Positions 46,334-55,480 of a stretch of 64,000 nucleotides of DNA are shown piece by piece (position 1 is the first letter of the stretch; each line of letters starts with the position of its first letter). The translations under genes were made by a program, and so were the position numbers. Location: assembly GCA_036262055.1 (NCBI GenBank), contig DATAJP010000002.1, positions 1 to 64,000 on the forward strand, in the 5' to 3' direction. The DNA is from Ignavibacteria bacterium (GTDB lineage: Bacteria > Bacteroidota > Ignavibacteria > Tepidaquicellales > Tepidaquicellaceae). The notes under the pieces are model-generated. The model saw nothing but the letters and a program-made list of their open reading frames with translations. It ran no database searches and was not told the origin of the DNA.

Positions 46334-46858
46334 TTAACCGCCTGCAGCATTTACAATCACCAAGTCTGCTTCTTCCATAGGCAGGAAGCTGTATTTTCTC
46401 TGAATCTTTGCCCTGTTAATTTCATCAAGAATATCAACCATCAATGAGTATTTCATTTTTCTGTCGAATTTCAGGAGCATCACAAGATTAGGATTCCCTG
46501 CATAATAAGATTCAAGAGTTGTTCTTAAGTTGTTAAATTCTGTTCTTTGAGGTGCTGTTTCACTGCCCGCAGAAGTACCCTGAGATACATAAATGTTTCC
46601 CTGACTTGAAACTCTGATAAACAAAACATTACCTGCATCAATTTTTACTATGTCACTCTTTTCACCTTTTGGCAAATTAATCTGCATAACCTGAGGTGCT
46701 GCAAGCGTTGTGGTCAACATAAAGAAAGTAAGCAGAAGCATAATTACGTCAACCATCGGAGTCATGTCTATTCTAACGCCGAGCTTTTTGCCTTTGTGAT
46801 ATTTTTTCTTTCCCCGTCCCCCCGAAGGTTCCGGAGCATCAAAACCGCCACCAGCCAT
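46334..46858 (-). CDS. exbD: ExbD/TolR-family energy transducer (second copy)
   Basis: 174 residues with a single TM helix, preceded by the conserved IDMTPMVDVIMLLLTFFML stretch containing the proton-path Asp, and a periplasmic domain after ~residue 55. It works with ExbB to harvest the proton gradient for TonB-dependent transport or Tol-type functions. A basic Gly-rich N terminus precedes the helix. Last gene of a three-gene unit; a tonB gene does not follow. Confidence 0.92.
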   Translation of the reverse strand: MAGGGFDAPEPSGGRGKKKYHKGKKLGVRIDMTPMVDVIMLLLTFFMLTTTLAAPQVMQINLPKGEKSDIVKIDAGNVLFIRVSSQGNIYVSQGTSAGSETAPQRTEFNNLRTTLESYYAGNPNLVMLLKFDRKMKYSLMVDILDEINRAKIQRKYSFLPMEEADLVIVNAAGG

Positions 46859-46890
46859 AATACTTTAATTTATAAAGTTTATAAAATTAT

Positions 46891-47478
46891 TTATTGTATG
46901 GTTTCGGATTTCAAATCCGTAACCAGTGCAAATCTTGTATTCTTTGTTTCTTTCAGTGAAGCCATTAAATCCTGAACAACTCCAAAGTCAGTATCCTTAT
47001 CACCTTTTACAACGATTCTGAAATCCTGCTTGCCCTCTGTTAAGTTCAAAAGTGTGACCCTCATATCAGACATAGCTTTTTCAAACTGTGCCCTGTTCAT
47101 CACTTTTATAGTTCGCTTGAATTCCTTGTTACCGACTTTCCCGGTTTCCAATACTTCACTTGTCGTTGTTGAATCCGGATGATACATTCCGATTGCAAAC
47201 GGGTCGCCAAATACCGTCTGACGGACTTTATAGTTATCTACATCCAGAAAAACATCGCCTTCTTTTGTTAGTGTAATTATCATAATGTCCGTTTCCGGAA
47301 GACGTGTGGAATCTGTATTTATCGATTTCGGGAGGGAAACTTCCACAGCTTCGGATTCTGCCGCCTTAAATGTTGCCGTCAACATAAAGAACGTGAGCAA
47401 AAGCATGATAACGTCCACAAGCGGTGTCATGTCGATGTTAATGCCGGGTTTCTTTGTACTTCTTGCTTTCTTTAACAT
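46891..47478 (-). CDS. exbD: ExbD/TolR-family energy transducer (first copy)
   Basis: 195 residues, TM helix at ~14-38 with INIDMTPLVDVIMLLLTFF, then a periplasmic domain. Two different ExbD genes after one ExbB are usual in Bacteroidota. It has a longer periplasmic insert than the second copy (~75-130: PDSTTTSEVLETGKVGNKEF). Confidence 0.92.
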   Translation of the reverse strand: MLKKARSTKKPGINIDMTPLVDVIMLLLTFFMLTATFKAAESEAVEVSLPKSINTDSTRLPETDIMIITLTKEGDVFLDVDNYKVRQTVFGDPFAIGMYHPDSTTTSEVLETGKVGNKEFKRTIKVMNRAQFEKAMSDMRVTLLNLTEGKQDFRIVVKGDKDTDFGVVQDLMASLKETKNTRFALVTDLKSETIQ

Positions 47479-47532
47479 ATAAATTAAACTTTTAAAATAA
47501 CTTTAAGTTTCAAAATGCATTGAAAATGCCTA

Positions 47533-48306
47533 TTATTTAGACTTAATAGCCAAAATCTGAAGCATATTATATGTTGCTTCATCAATCATATAAGTCAGGT
47601 TACCAACTTTTGTGGTATAGAAATTATAAGAAAGAGTTCCGACGATAGCTCCAAATAGACCACCTGCAGTGTTGATAAGAGCTTCAGAAATACCTGCTGA
47701 AAGTTCTGCAGCGTTAGGAGTTCCTGCTGTTGCAAGCGCCTGGAATGAACGAATCATACCAACTACCGTTCCGAAAAGACCCACAAGCACTGAAACCGTT
47801 GCGATTGTTGAAAGAGCAACAAGGTTTCTTTCAAGAAGCGGAACTTCAAGCATCATTGCTTCTTCGATGGCACTCTGAACTTCCTGTAATTTTTCGTCTT
47901 TATCTTTGTTTGGGTCAAGCGATACTACCTGATATCTCTCCAGACCTGTTCTGATAATGTTTGCAATGGAACCTTTTTGTTTATTACATTCTTCGATAGC
48001 AGCTTCAATGTTACCTTCGGTTAAGTAACCTTGAACTTTTTTCAAAAAGGTTTCAATCGGACCTCTTCCTTTAGCTTTGCTTAAAGAAAGACCTCTTTCT
48101 ATTGTGAAGGTAATAACCATAATAGCAAGTGTCATCAAAATTATAACTACAGGTCCGCCGAGATAGATGGCTCCCATGATGTTAGCAGGAACGTTTGGAG
48201 CGTCCGGCTTAAAATTCATTGCGTTTCCAAAGACTAAAAAGTAAATAATACATGATACAACGATAGCGATTACTAAAAGCGTTGTAATAAAAACGGATTG
48301 TTTCAT
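47533..48306 (-). CDS. exbB: MotA/TolQ/ExbB proton channel protein
   Basis: 257 residues, three TM helices (~7-27, ~48-68, ~165-235 region with two helices). Conserved late stretch LSTIATVSVLVGLFGTVVGM and LINTAGGLFGAIVGTLSYN mark the ExbB/TolQ channel. First gene of the exbB-exbD-exbD unit; it forms the proton-conducting stator for energising outer-membrane transport. Confidence 0.93.
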   Translation of the reverse strand: MKQSVFITTLLVIAIVVSCIIYFLVFGNAMNFKPDAPNVPANIMGAIYLGGPVVIILMTLAIMVITFTIERGLSLSKAKGRGPIETFLKKVQGYLTEGNIEAAIEECNKQKGSIANIIRTGLERYQVVSLDPNKDKDEKLQEVQSAIEEAMMLEVPLLERNLVALSTIATVSVLVGLFGTVVGMIRSFQALATAGTPNAAELSAGISEALINTAGGLFGAIVGTLSYNFYTTKVGNLTYMIDEATYNMLQILAIKSK

Positions 48307-48406
48307 TGAGATTTATCCTCCCGGTTGTCTGTTTTATTAATTATTAATTTATGTAAGCTTGATTTAAAATGCTACTAAAGTCTAACTTATTTCACTGATA
48401 TAAAAT

Positions 48407-48754
48407 TCACTTAAACGCCGCAATTGCTTCTTCGAGGGTTGGGTAAGCATCAAAAATTCGAGATAGTTTGGTAATTACGAATAAATTTTCAATATTTTTG
48501 TTGAGTTGGCAAAGCTTAATTTCACCGTTTCTTTTTGCATAATTAGTGTGAGCGGAAATTAAAACACCGAGTCCGGTGCTATTTAAATACAATACATCGC
48601 CTAAATCAATTATAAGCTTCGTATTTCCTTCATCGGAAAGCTTTTTTATAGCATCACGAAGTTCATCGGTTTCATCACCGCCAACAAAATTGCCTTTTGG
48701 GCTTAAAATAATGATTCCTTTATCATTTAAATCCGTGACCTTAACTTTTGACAT
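48407..48754 (-). CDS. STAS-domain anti-sigma factor antagonist
   Basis: 115-residue single STAS domain of the SpoIIAA/RsbV type. The phosphorylatable Ser is in LYLNSTGLGVL; NFVGGDETDEL and ENLFVITKLSRIF complete the family pattern. Such proteins bind a kinase/anti-sigma partner and release a sigma factor when unphosphorylated. No partner gene is adjacent; the target is unknown. Confidence 0.9.
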   Translation of the reverse strand: MSKVKVTDLNDKGIIILSPKGNFVGGDETDELRDAIKKLSDEGNTKLIIDLGDVLYLNSTGLGVLISAHTNYAKRNGEIKLCQLNKNIENLFVITKLSRIFDAYPTLEEAIAAFK

Positions 48755-48877
48755 AATTTTATAATTTAATTTGCTAAAATATTAGTTTAAAAGTTAAATT
48801 GCAATTGAGAAAACCTATAGAATTAACGTATTTTTATTGATGTTTTCTTAAAACTTACTTAACAATTTAATGAAACA

Positions 48878-49444
48878 CTAAGCTACATATTTTAATATTT
48901 TTTCATTTATTGCTTCAATGTCTCCGACACCGTCCACCTCTATTATGTTATACTTCCCATCATAATGCGCAAGGATTGGAGCGGTAGATTCATTATAAAC
49001 ATTAATTCTGTGTTTAACAGTTTCTTCAGTATCATCGCTTCTGCCTCTTTTCAAGAGACGGTCAATTAATTCCTGTTCGTTTGCTGTTAAAGAAATTACG
49101 TTTATGTTATCATATCCGAGCTCATCAAAAATTTTATCGAGAGCCTCTGCCTGAGCGAGCGTTCTTGGAAACCCATCGAGTATAAAATTATTTGCCGAAT
49201 CAGGATTTGCAAGCGCTTCCTTTACAATGCCAATCATTATATCATCTGAAACAAGCGCGCCGGAATCCATCACAGCTTTTGCTTTTTTACCCAGCTCTGT
49301 CCCTTCGGCAACTGCCTGACGCAAAATTTCACCGGTTGAAAAATGTTTAAGGTTTAATTTTTTTGCAACCAATTCTGCCTGCGTTCCTTTTCCGACCCCG
49401 CAAGGACCAAAAATTATCAGACGATGTATTCTTAATGGTTCCAT
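48878..49444 (-). CDS. adk: Adenylate kinase
   Basis: Converts ATP + AMP to 2 ADP. 188 residues, the short form without the LID zinc domain. P-loop GPCGVGKGTQ (13-22), AMP-binding FSTGEILRQ, and DGFPRTLAQAEAL are all present, as is GRSDDTEETVKHRI near the C terminus. The second P-loop residue pair is CG where most enzymes have PG or PA. Confidence 0.95.
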   Translation of the reverse strand: MEPLRIHRLIIFGPCGVGKGTQAELVAKKLNLKHFSTGEILRQAVAEGTELGKKAKAVMDSGALVSDDIMIGIVKEALANPDSANNFILDGFPRTLAQAEALDKIFDELGYDNINVISLTANEQELIDRLLKRGRSDDTEETVKHRINVYNESTAPILAHYDGKYNIIEVDGVGDIEAINEKILKYVA

Positions 49445-49496
49445 TTATATTGTATATGTTGTATAATTATTAAACTTTATATTTTCTTAGAAAGAT

Positions 49497-50612
49497 TCAT
49501 TTTGAACTCGTAACCGCAAGCTGTCCGCAGGCGGCATTTATATCAACACCGCTCGAAGAACGAAGATTCACGACTACCTTGTTTTTTCTGAGCCTTTCAA
49601 TAAAATCAAATAATTTATTTTTTGAAAGGAAGTTATCAATATCTTTTGGGGATGAAATTGCCTCTTTTTTCTTATTAAATATGTCTAACGGCTTATTTAG
49701 CTTAAAGCCTATGGGGTGAAATGGTATAATGTTTATATTGCTCGGAATCATTCCCGATAGTTTCGTAAGCCGTTTTAAATCATTTTCGGTATCGTTCAAT
49801 CCTTCAAAGAAAATATATTCATAAGTTATTTTATTACCTGTAGTCCTATAAAAGTAAATCAGCTCCTCATATATTTCCGAAAGTGTATTCTTTTTTGACG
49901 TTGGGATAATTGCTTCACGAATGCCGTTATCAGTTGAGTGAAGAGATAACGCAAGCTTAACGTTTTTGATGCCTTTGTTTTCAGAATGCATTAAATCATC
50001 TGCGAATTTCTTGATACGAGCTTTAAATCCAACCGTCGAAACTGTAATCTTGCGTGATGATAAATTTATTCCAAATTCGGATGTTAAAATTTTTAAAGAG
50101 TTAAGCATATTTTCATAGTTCAAAAATGGCTCACCCATTCCCATATAAACAAGATTGGTTGGCTTCACTCCTGTAATCTTCCAGACATTATAAACCTGGT
50201 CAACAATTTCGGAAGGCTTTAGATTTTTTGAAAATCCCATTTTACCCGTAGCGCAGAACTCACATCCTACGTTACATCCGACCTGAGTCGAAACGCAGAC
50301 AGTATCTCTGCCATCCTCTGAGATTAATACCGTTTCTATTTTATTGCCGTCTTGAGTTTCAAACAAAAATTTCTTTGTGGCATATTTTATCGAATCATCG
50401 ACATGCAGGCAGTTAAGGTTTCCAATTTCATATTCCGGATTTAGTTTTTCTTTCAGAGAAATGGGAATGTTTTTTATGTCATTGATATTCTCAGCCAAAT
50501 GCAGATGAATGCCCTCAAAAACCTGTTTTGCTCGATAAGGTTCGATGCCTTCGTGCTTAAAAAGCTTGGTCAGCTCCGGCAACGTATAATCTTTTAGATT
50601 TTTCTTTTTCAA
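49497..50612 (-). CDS. rlmN: Dual-specificity 23S rRNA/tRNA adenine-C2 methyltransferase RlmN
   Basis: Radical-SAM enzyme that methylates A2503 of 23S rRNA and A37 of some tRNAs. 371 residues; the iron-sulfur motif CNVGCEFCATGKMGF is intact, followed by the methyl-acceptor-linked Cys in NAACGQLAV near the C terminus. Preceding genes adk and the STAS protein are on the same strand. No oddities. Confidence 0.96.
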   Translation of the reverse strand: MKKKNLKDYTLPELTKLFKHEGIEPYRAKQVFEGIHLHLAENINDIKNIPISLKEKLNPEYEIGNLNCLHVDDSIKYATKKFLFETQDGNKIETVLISEDGRDTVCVSTQVGCNVGCEFCATGKMGFSKNLKPSEIVDQVYNVWKITGVKPTNLVYMGMGEPFLNYENMLNSLKILTSEFGINLSSRKITVSTVGFKARIKKFADDLMHSENKGIKNVKLALSLHSTDNGIREAIIPTSKKNTLSEIYEELIYFYRTTGNKITYEYIFFEGLNDTENDLKRLTKLSGMIPSNINIIPFHPIGFKLNKPLDIFNKKKEAISSPKDIDNFLSKNKLFDFIERLRKNKVVVNLRSSSGVDINAACGQLAVTSSK

Positions 50613-50750
50613 TTATATTAAAAGGATACTTCATAAAAATAACTTCTATTAAGTTAATTTTAAGTAATATAATTTAAGTATGAAACCTTATGGAGAGTTT
50701 TTCCGTCACAACCATTATAACAATCATTAAATAAATTTAATTCTTTCCCT

Positions 50751-52124
50751 ATGAAATCCATAATGAAAAAGCATATATTTTTCTTACTTATTTCTTTCCT
50801 TTTTTTGCAAACAACTTCCGTATTTTCTCAAGATTATAAAACAAAGCTGGAAGATTATCTCCAAAAAAGATATGAACGCGGTGAGTTTATGGGAACGGTT
50901 CTTGTTGCTAAAAACGGAATTCCAACCTTCAAAAAATCTTACGGTTTTGCAAACATTGAAAAACATTTGCACAATAATCCCGACCTGAAATATCTTGTCG
51001 GCTCCATGACAAAACAGTTTACTGCAGCATTGATTTTAAAGCTTCAGGAAATGAATAAGCTTTCGGTAAATGACAAACTTTCAAAATATTATCCTTCATA
51101 TAAATATGGGGATGAAATAACAATAAGAAATTTATTAAATCATACTTCCGGCATTCCAAGTTATACAGGCGACCCTTCCGTAATGACAAATTTAATTTCG
51201 TATGAAACGGTCGGAGAGATTTTAGACACTATGTATGCAAGAGAGCTCGAATTCAAAACTGACTCTTTAATGAAATATACAAACACCGGATTTTTAATTC
51301 TTGGAGACATAATCGAAAAAGCTTCGGGAAAAACTTATAAAGAATTTGTTCAGGAAACGATTTTTACTCCGCTTGGAATGAACCACTCAGCCTTTGATGT
51401 ATTCGACACTACAGACGTAATGTTCGCGACCGGTTATACTATGGACGAAGATAAAAAAATAATCCGTGCTGAATACATGAAAGTTGAATATGCCGGTGCA
51501 GCCGGAAGTATTTCCTCAACGGTCGATGACATGCTAAAATGGGATATGGCTTTATACGGTAATAAAATCCTGAACGAGGAATCGAAACAACAAATGTTCA
51601 CACCGGGTAAGCAGAACTACGGATATGGAATAATAATTGACGAACCAAAATATGACAGTGTTATACACAAAAGAATCTGGCATGCGGGACGCATACCGGG
51701 ATTTACTTCTGTTATACAGAGGTTCATTCAAGATACAACATCGGTTATAATTCTTTGTAATAATGACATGACCGACTTAAATGAGATAAGACCTGAAATT
51801 ACAAGAATAATATTTGGTGAAGATGTTATAATAAAAGAGAAGCCTGTAAAAGTAGAAGTCACGGTTGACCCTGCAATTTATGAACAATATACAGGTGTAT
51901 ATGAGTTAGCTCCTGATTTTGCGATTGAAGTAAGAACAAGAGACGGAAAAATTTATGGACAGGCAACCGGACAGGGTGAATTTGAAATGTTTCCTGAAGC
52001 CGAAAACAAATTTTTTCTCAAAATTGTAGAAGCAGATATTACTTTTATTAAAGATGATTCCGGAAACGTTACAAAAATGATATTATTTCAGGGCGGACAA
52101 GAAATGCTGGGCATTAAAAAATAA
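50751..52124 (+). CDS. Secreted serine hydrolase (class C beta-lactamase/PBP fold)
   Basis: 457 residues with a signal peptide (~5-26, ending SVFSQ). The three active-site motifs of the family are present: Ser85-x-x-Lys88 (GSMTKQ), Tyr176-x-Asn178 (KYTNTG) and His311-Ala-Gly (WHAGR). The last ~100 residues are a beta-rich domain. It probably cleaves peptides or esters in the periplasm; beta-lactam resistance is not implied. An ATG at 50763 (MKKHIFF) is an equally good start. Confidence 0.9.
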   Translation: MKSIMKKHIFFLLISFLFLQTTSVFSQDYKTKLEDYLQKRYERGEFMGTVLVAKNGIPTFKKSYGFANIEKHLHNNPDLKYLVGSMTKQFTAALILKLQEMNKLSVNDKLSKYYPSYKYGDEITIRNLLNHTSGIPSYTGDPSVMTNLISYETVGEILDTMYARELEFKTDSLMKYTNTGFLILGDIIEKASGKTYKEFVQETIFTPLGMNHSAFDVFDTTDVMFATGYTMDEDKKIIRAEYMKVEYAGAAGSISSTVDDMLKWDMALYGNKILNEESKQQMFTPGKQNYGYGIIIDEPKYDSVIHKRIWHAGRIPGFTSVIQRFIQDTTSVIILCNNDMTDLNEIRPEITRIIFGEDVIIKEKPVKVEVTVDPAIYEQYTGVYELAPDFAIEVRTRDGKIYGQATGQGEFEMFPEAENKFFLKIVEADITFIKDDSGNVTKMILFQGGQEMLGIKK

Positions 52125-52171
52125 TTTATAAATAATTTTCATGTTTCCTCCAAATAACATGTAAGCAAACA

Positions 52172-52201
52172 AAAAAGGATGCCTGTTAAAGCATCCTTTT
52201 T
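52172..52201. terminator. Bidirectional rho-independent terminator
   Basis: Perfect 11-bp arms AAAAAGGATGC (52172-52182) and GCATCCTTTTT (52191-52201), 8-base loop. It lies between convergent genes ending at 52124 (+) and 52265 (-). Confidence 0.92.
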
Positions 52202-52233
52202 GTTTTTTAAAAATCTAATTAAATAGAGTGGGA

Positions 52234-52257
52234 TTCTTCGCTGCGCTCAGAATGACA
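52234..52257. repeat. Dispersed repeat TTCTTCGCTGCGCTCAG...
   Basis: 24-base element ending AATGACA. It matches the right arm of the inverted repeat at 55306-55375 at 20 of 24 positions, so it is a half copy of that family. Confidence 0.65.
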
Positions 52258-52264
52258 CAAAATT

Positions 52265-55186
52265 TTATTTTATTAGCAACATTTTCTTAGTCTCCGTAAA
52301 ATATTCTGTTTCGAGTTTGTAAAAATACGTTCCGCTTGTTAGGTTCGACGCATTGAAACTTGCTTCATGAGTTCCTGCATTTAATCTTTGGTTCACCAAC
52401 TGCGCGACTTCCCTGCCGAGCATATCATAAACAGAAATTTTCACAAAAGAATTTTGAGCTAATCCGAATTTTATTGTCGTTGATGGATTAAACGGATTAG
52501 GATAATTCTGATGAAGCTGGAATTTTTCAGGTATTAAATTTTCATTTGAAGAAATGCCAAGCACTGATGCATATTTTATTTTTGCATTTGCGGCATTTGT
52601 CTTTAAGTCATTCAGATTTTCAGCGGCAACAAGAGCAAACCCGACATAAATACTTGAATTCGCAGGAATCGAAAAAGGTCCTGCTCCGAGAACATGCGAT
52701 ACGTCGCGTCCCGTTCCGGTTCCGCCTGCGGTTTGTCTTCCGATATTTGAAGAAAGTGCCTGCCATTTTTCTATATCGGTGAAATTATCATAGACACCCC
52801 AAGGATTTCCTGCAACTGCGTTGTCATTATCAATCGCCCAGTAGTTAACATTTGTTCCTGTAAGCAGAGACATTCCAACATAAGAATTAGGATTGTTATC
52901 CGTTCTCCATATATAACCAAGCTGATTAACGGCATCATAATCTGCTTTATTCAAATCGCCGTTTGTGCCGACATCCCAATCGGAATAAATACCGATGTAA
53001 AAATTTGAAATTGCCGAAGCATTTGTATTAGTAATTTTATATTTAAAAATTATATAATCGTCATCCGCAGGAGTGTTGAACGCATAAGACCTGAAGTCAA
53101 CGGTAACACCAATCTTATTACCACCGGCGCCGTTGTCATTATACTGCGCACTGCCATCCTGAACCGATACCGTTCCCGGAGTTGTTATTGTAAAAGGAAT
53201 TACACTTGTTAAATCGGAATTCTGTGTATTTGGGTCTGCACCTCTCACAACATCAGAAACTTTGTTATTTGCAGTTGCCATAATCAAGCCGCCTTCAAAG
53301 TTCAGATTGCTGCCGTTGTTATATGTAAAACCGATTCCCTGTGTGTTTGTCGGATAATTATTGTAAGTAAAATTTCCTCTGCTGTTGATTGTCGTTGCTA
53401 TTTTATTTCCGTTCATTGTGAAATAACTTGGATTGACTATAACAGATATATATTCAAAATCGGAATATGCACCGTCAGCATAAACAAGCTTCAGAACCAC
53501 ATTAGAATTTGCAGGAGCATTAGAGTTGACTCTGATTCTTAACGGTGAAGAATTATTATTTGCGGTTCCCATTGTTGCCATCGCCCCGAGTGTTGCAGTG
53601 TTGCTAAGAATAGTAACTGCAGTTGAAGTGGTTGAAACTGTAACAGATACATTCGCAGCGGCATCAAGATAATTTCTGAATGTTCCGGTAATTCTTAATG
53701 TATCATTCGGCTGAGGAACGTTATTGTTGCCGTCACTTACAGTGTAGTCAGTGATTCTTATTGATGGTGAATTGACCGTTAACGCACGGAACATATTCAC
53801 ACGTCCCTTGCCCAGCATATCGGCATAAGATGGATTCGTTCCGTTAATATTATCACAGGTTACTCTGAGCTTTTCACCAACCTGCAAAGCAGTATATGAA
53901 GGAAATTGAGATTTAATTATTGCGGCAACGCCTGCAGCAATTGGTGAAGCCATTGATGTTCCGTCAAAAGTTGCATAACCATTGTTATATAATGTGGAAT
54001 AAATACTTGAACCCGGAGCTGATACGTCAATAGTCGTTCCGTAGTTAGAAAAAGATGAGCGTGTATCAGTTGAATTTGTAGAAGCAACACTGATAACGTA
54101 TTTCAATGCCGACGGATAATGCGGTGCGCTTGAGTTATCATTGCCTGCTGCGCAAACGACCAGAGCATTTTTATTTATAGTTGCATAAGTAACCGCATCC
54201 TGCTCAAAAGAGCTTGCAAAGCTTCCGCCCCATGAGTTGTTAATCACTGCGCAGCCCCTGTCGGCAGCATAAACAATTCCTTCATATCCTTTTAAAATAT
54301 AAGCTGTTCCGCCGGGTCCGCGAGTGTCGTTATCGGCAGAAGTTTTGACTATGAGAAGCTTGCATTTAAATCCCGGACCTGCAACGCCGACTCCGTTATT
54401 TGTTACTGCGCTTGCATCACCTGAAACGTGTGAGCCGTGATTTGTATTACTCCCTAAACAATTAGGATTGTTGTCGCCAACAATGTTATTATAATCGGCA
54501 CCACCAAAATCCCATCCATTCAGGTCATCAACATATCCATTGTTATCGTTATCGACACCGTCTATCGGGTCTGCATAATTTTTCTTAATGTTAGCCGATA
54601 AGTCCGGGTGGTCTAAGTCAGAGCCGCTGTCAACGATTCCTATATAAACATTTGTATCACCCTGCTGAATGTCCCATCCCTGCTGGCATGCAACTTTGGT
54701 TATGAAATACTGCGAGCCCAAGCTCGGGTCGTTCGGAGTAAAATCTAGATTCTGAATGTAATATGGTTGTGCATATTCAACTTCACCTGTTGCATATAAA
54801 TCGTTAATTGCATTTTCAAGAGCAACCGGAGAATTATATTTTACTATATATATAAGAGAAAGGTCGGCAAGCTTTTCGCCGTGAATGCTGAAATCAGATT
54901 CAGGTTTTTCTTTTCCGGGAAATACTTTTGCAACACGCTCTGAACTTAGCTGTGAAAGCGCATAGTTCACAACGGGACTTCCGATGAAATCATTTCCCGA
55001 GCCGTTCCTTATGCTTTCTTTTAATTTAAATATGATGGTATTTGGAACATAATCATTCTGTGAAATGCCCTCAGGCATTTTGAAATAAACTTCCTTAGTG
55101 GAAACCGTTGTATCTGGTTTATTTGAAAACGAAAATAATCCGACTACTATTATTAATAGCAAAGAGGAAAGAATATAATTTTTCAT
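52265..55186 (-). CDS. Secreted subtilisin-like serine protease with T9SS sorting domain
   Basis: 973 residues. Signal peptide ~1-22, propeptide ~35-150, catalytic domain ~160-470 with triad Asp186 (IVDSGSDLDHPDL), His250 (NHGSHVSGD) and Ser411 (DGTSMASP). A beta-rich region follows, and the last ~80 residues are a T9SS type A sorting domain (LHQNYPNPFNPSTTIKF, then SGTYFYKLETEYF). Aspartate-rich VDNDNNGYVDD near 211-221 may bind calcium. Likely degrades external protein. Confidence 0.94.
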   Translation of the reverse strand: MKNYILSSLLLIIVVGLFSFSNKPDTTVSTKEVYFKMPEGISQNDYVPNTIIFKLKESIRNGSGNDFIGSPVVNYALSQLSSERVAKVFPGKEKPESDFSIHGEKLADLSLIYIVKYNSPVALENAINDLYATGEVEYAQPYYIQNLDFTPNDPSLGSQYFITKVACQQGWDIQQGDTNVYIGIVDSGSDLDHPDLSANIKKNYADPIDGVDNDNNGYVDDLNGWDFGGADYNNIVGDNNPNCLGSNTNHGSHVSGDASAVTNNGVGVAGPGFKCKLLIVKTSADNDTRGPGGTAYILKGYEGIVYAADRGCAVINNSWGGSFASSFEQDAVTYATINKNALVVCAAGNDNSSAPHYPSALKYVISVASTNSTDTRSSFSNYGTTIDVSAPGSSIYSTLYNNGYATFDGTSMASPIAAGVAAIIKSQFPSYTALQVGEKLRVTCDNINGTNPSYADMLGKGRVNMFRALTVNSPSIRITDYTVSDGNNNVPQPNDTLRITGTFRNYLDAAANVSVTVSTTSTAVTILSNTATLGAMATMGTANNNSSPLRIRVNSNAPANSNVVLKLVYADGAYSDFEYISVIVNPSYFTMNGNKIATTINSRGNFTYNNYPTNTQGIGFTYNNGSNLNFEGGLIMATANNKVSDVVRGADPNTQNSDLTSVIPFTITTPGTVSVQDGSAQYNDNGAGGNKIGVTVDFRSYAFNTPADDDYIIFKYKITNTNASAISNFYIGIYSDWDVGTNGDLNKADYDAVNQLGYIWRTDNNPNSYVGMSLLTGTNVNYWAIDNDNAVAGNPWGVYDNFTDIEKWQALSSNIGRQTAGGTGTGRDVSHVLGAGPFSIPANSSIYVGFALVAAENLNDLKTNAANAKIKYASVLGISSNENLIPEKFQLHQNYPNPFNPSTTIKFGLAQNSFVKISVYDMLGREVAQLVNQRLNAGTHEASFNASNLTSGTYFYKLETEYFTETKKMLLIK

Positions 55187-55305
55187 GTTAATATAAGAGT
55201 GTTTTTGAGGTTGAGGTTTTGAGGTTAATTAATTTCATATCGGATTTAATTTATATAAAATTTCAGCAATTTAAAAAGCTAAATTTGGGAGAGAACCCCC
55301 TAAAG

Positions 55306-55375
55306 TGTCATTCTGAGTAAAGCGATGAATACCCTTACGTTTACTTATTGGTTCTTCACTTCGTTCAGGATGACA
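55306..55375. repeat. Long imperfect inverted repeat (MITE-like)
   Basis: Arms of 24 bases at 55306-55329 (TGTCATTCTGAGTAAAGCGA, then TGAA) and 55352-55375, 18 of 24 positions pairing, 22-base spacer. It lies in a 294-base gap between the protease and the helicase, with no gene. Confidence 0.65.
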
Positions 55376-55480
55376 ATAAAAATCTTTTCTCTATAAGTTT
55401 ATTTTTTAAATGAGTATTTTTAATAAATCACATTTCAGATAACAAGTTTAAGACGTAAGTCAGTTTAATTTATAATTTTA

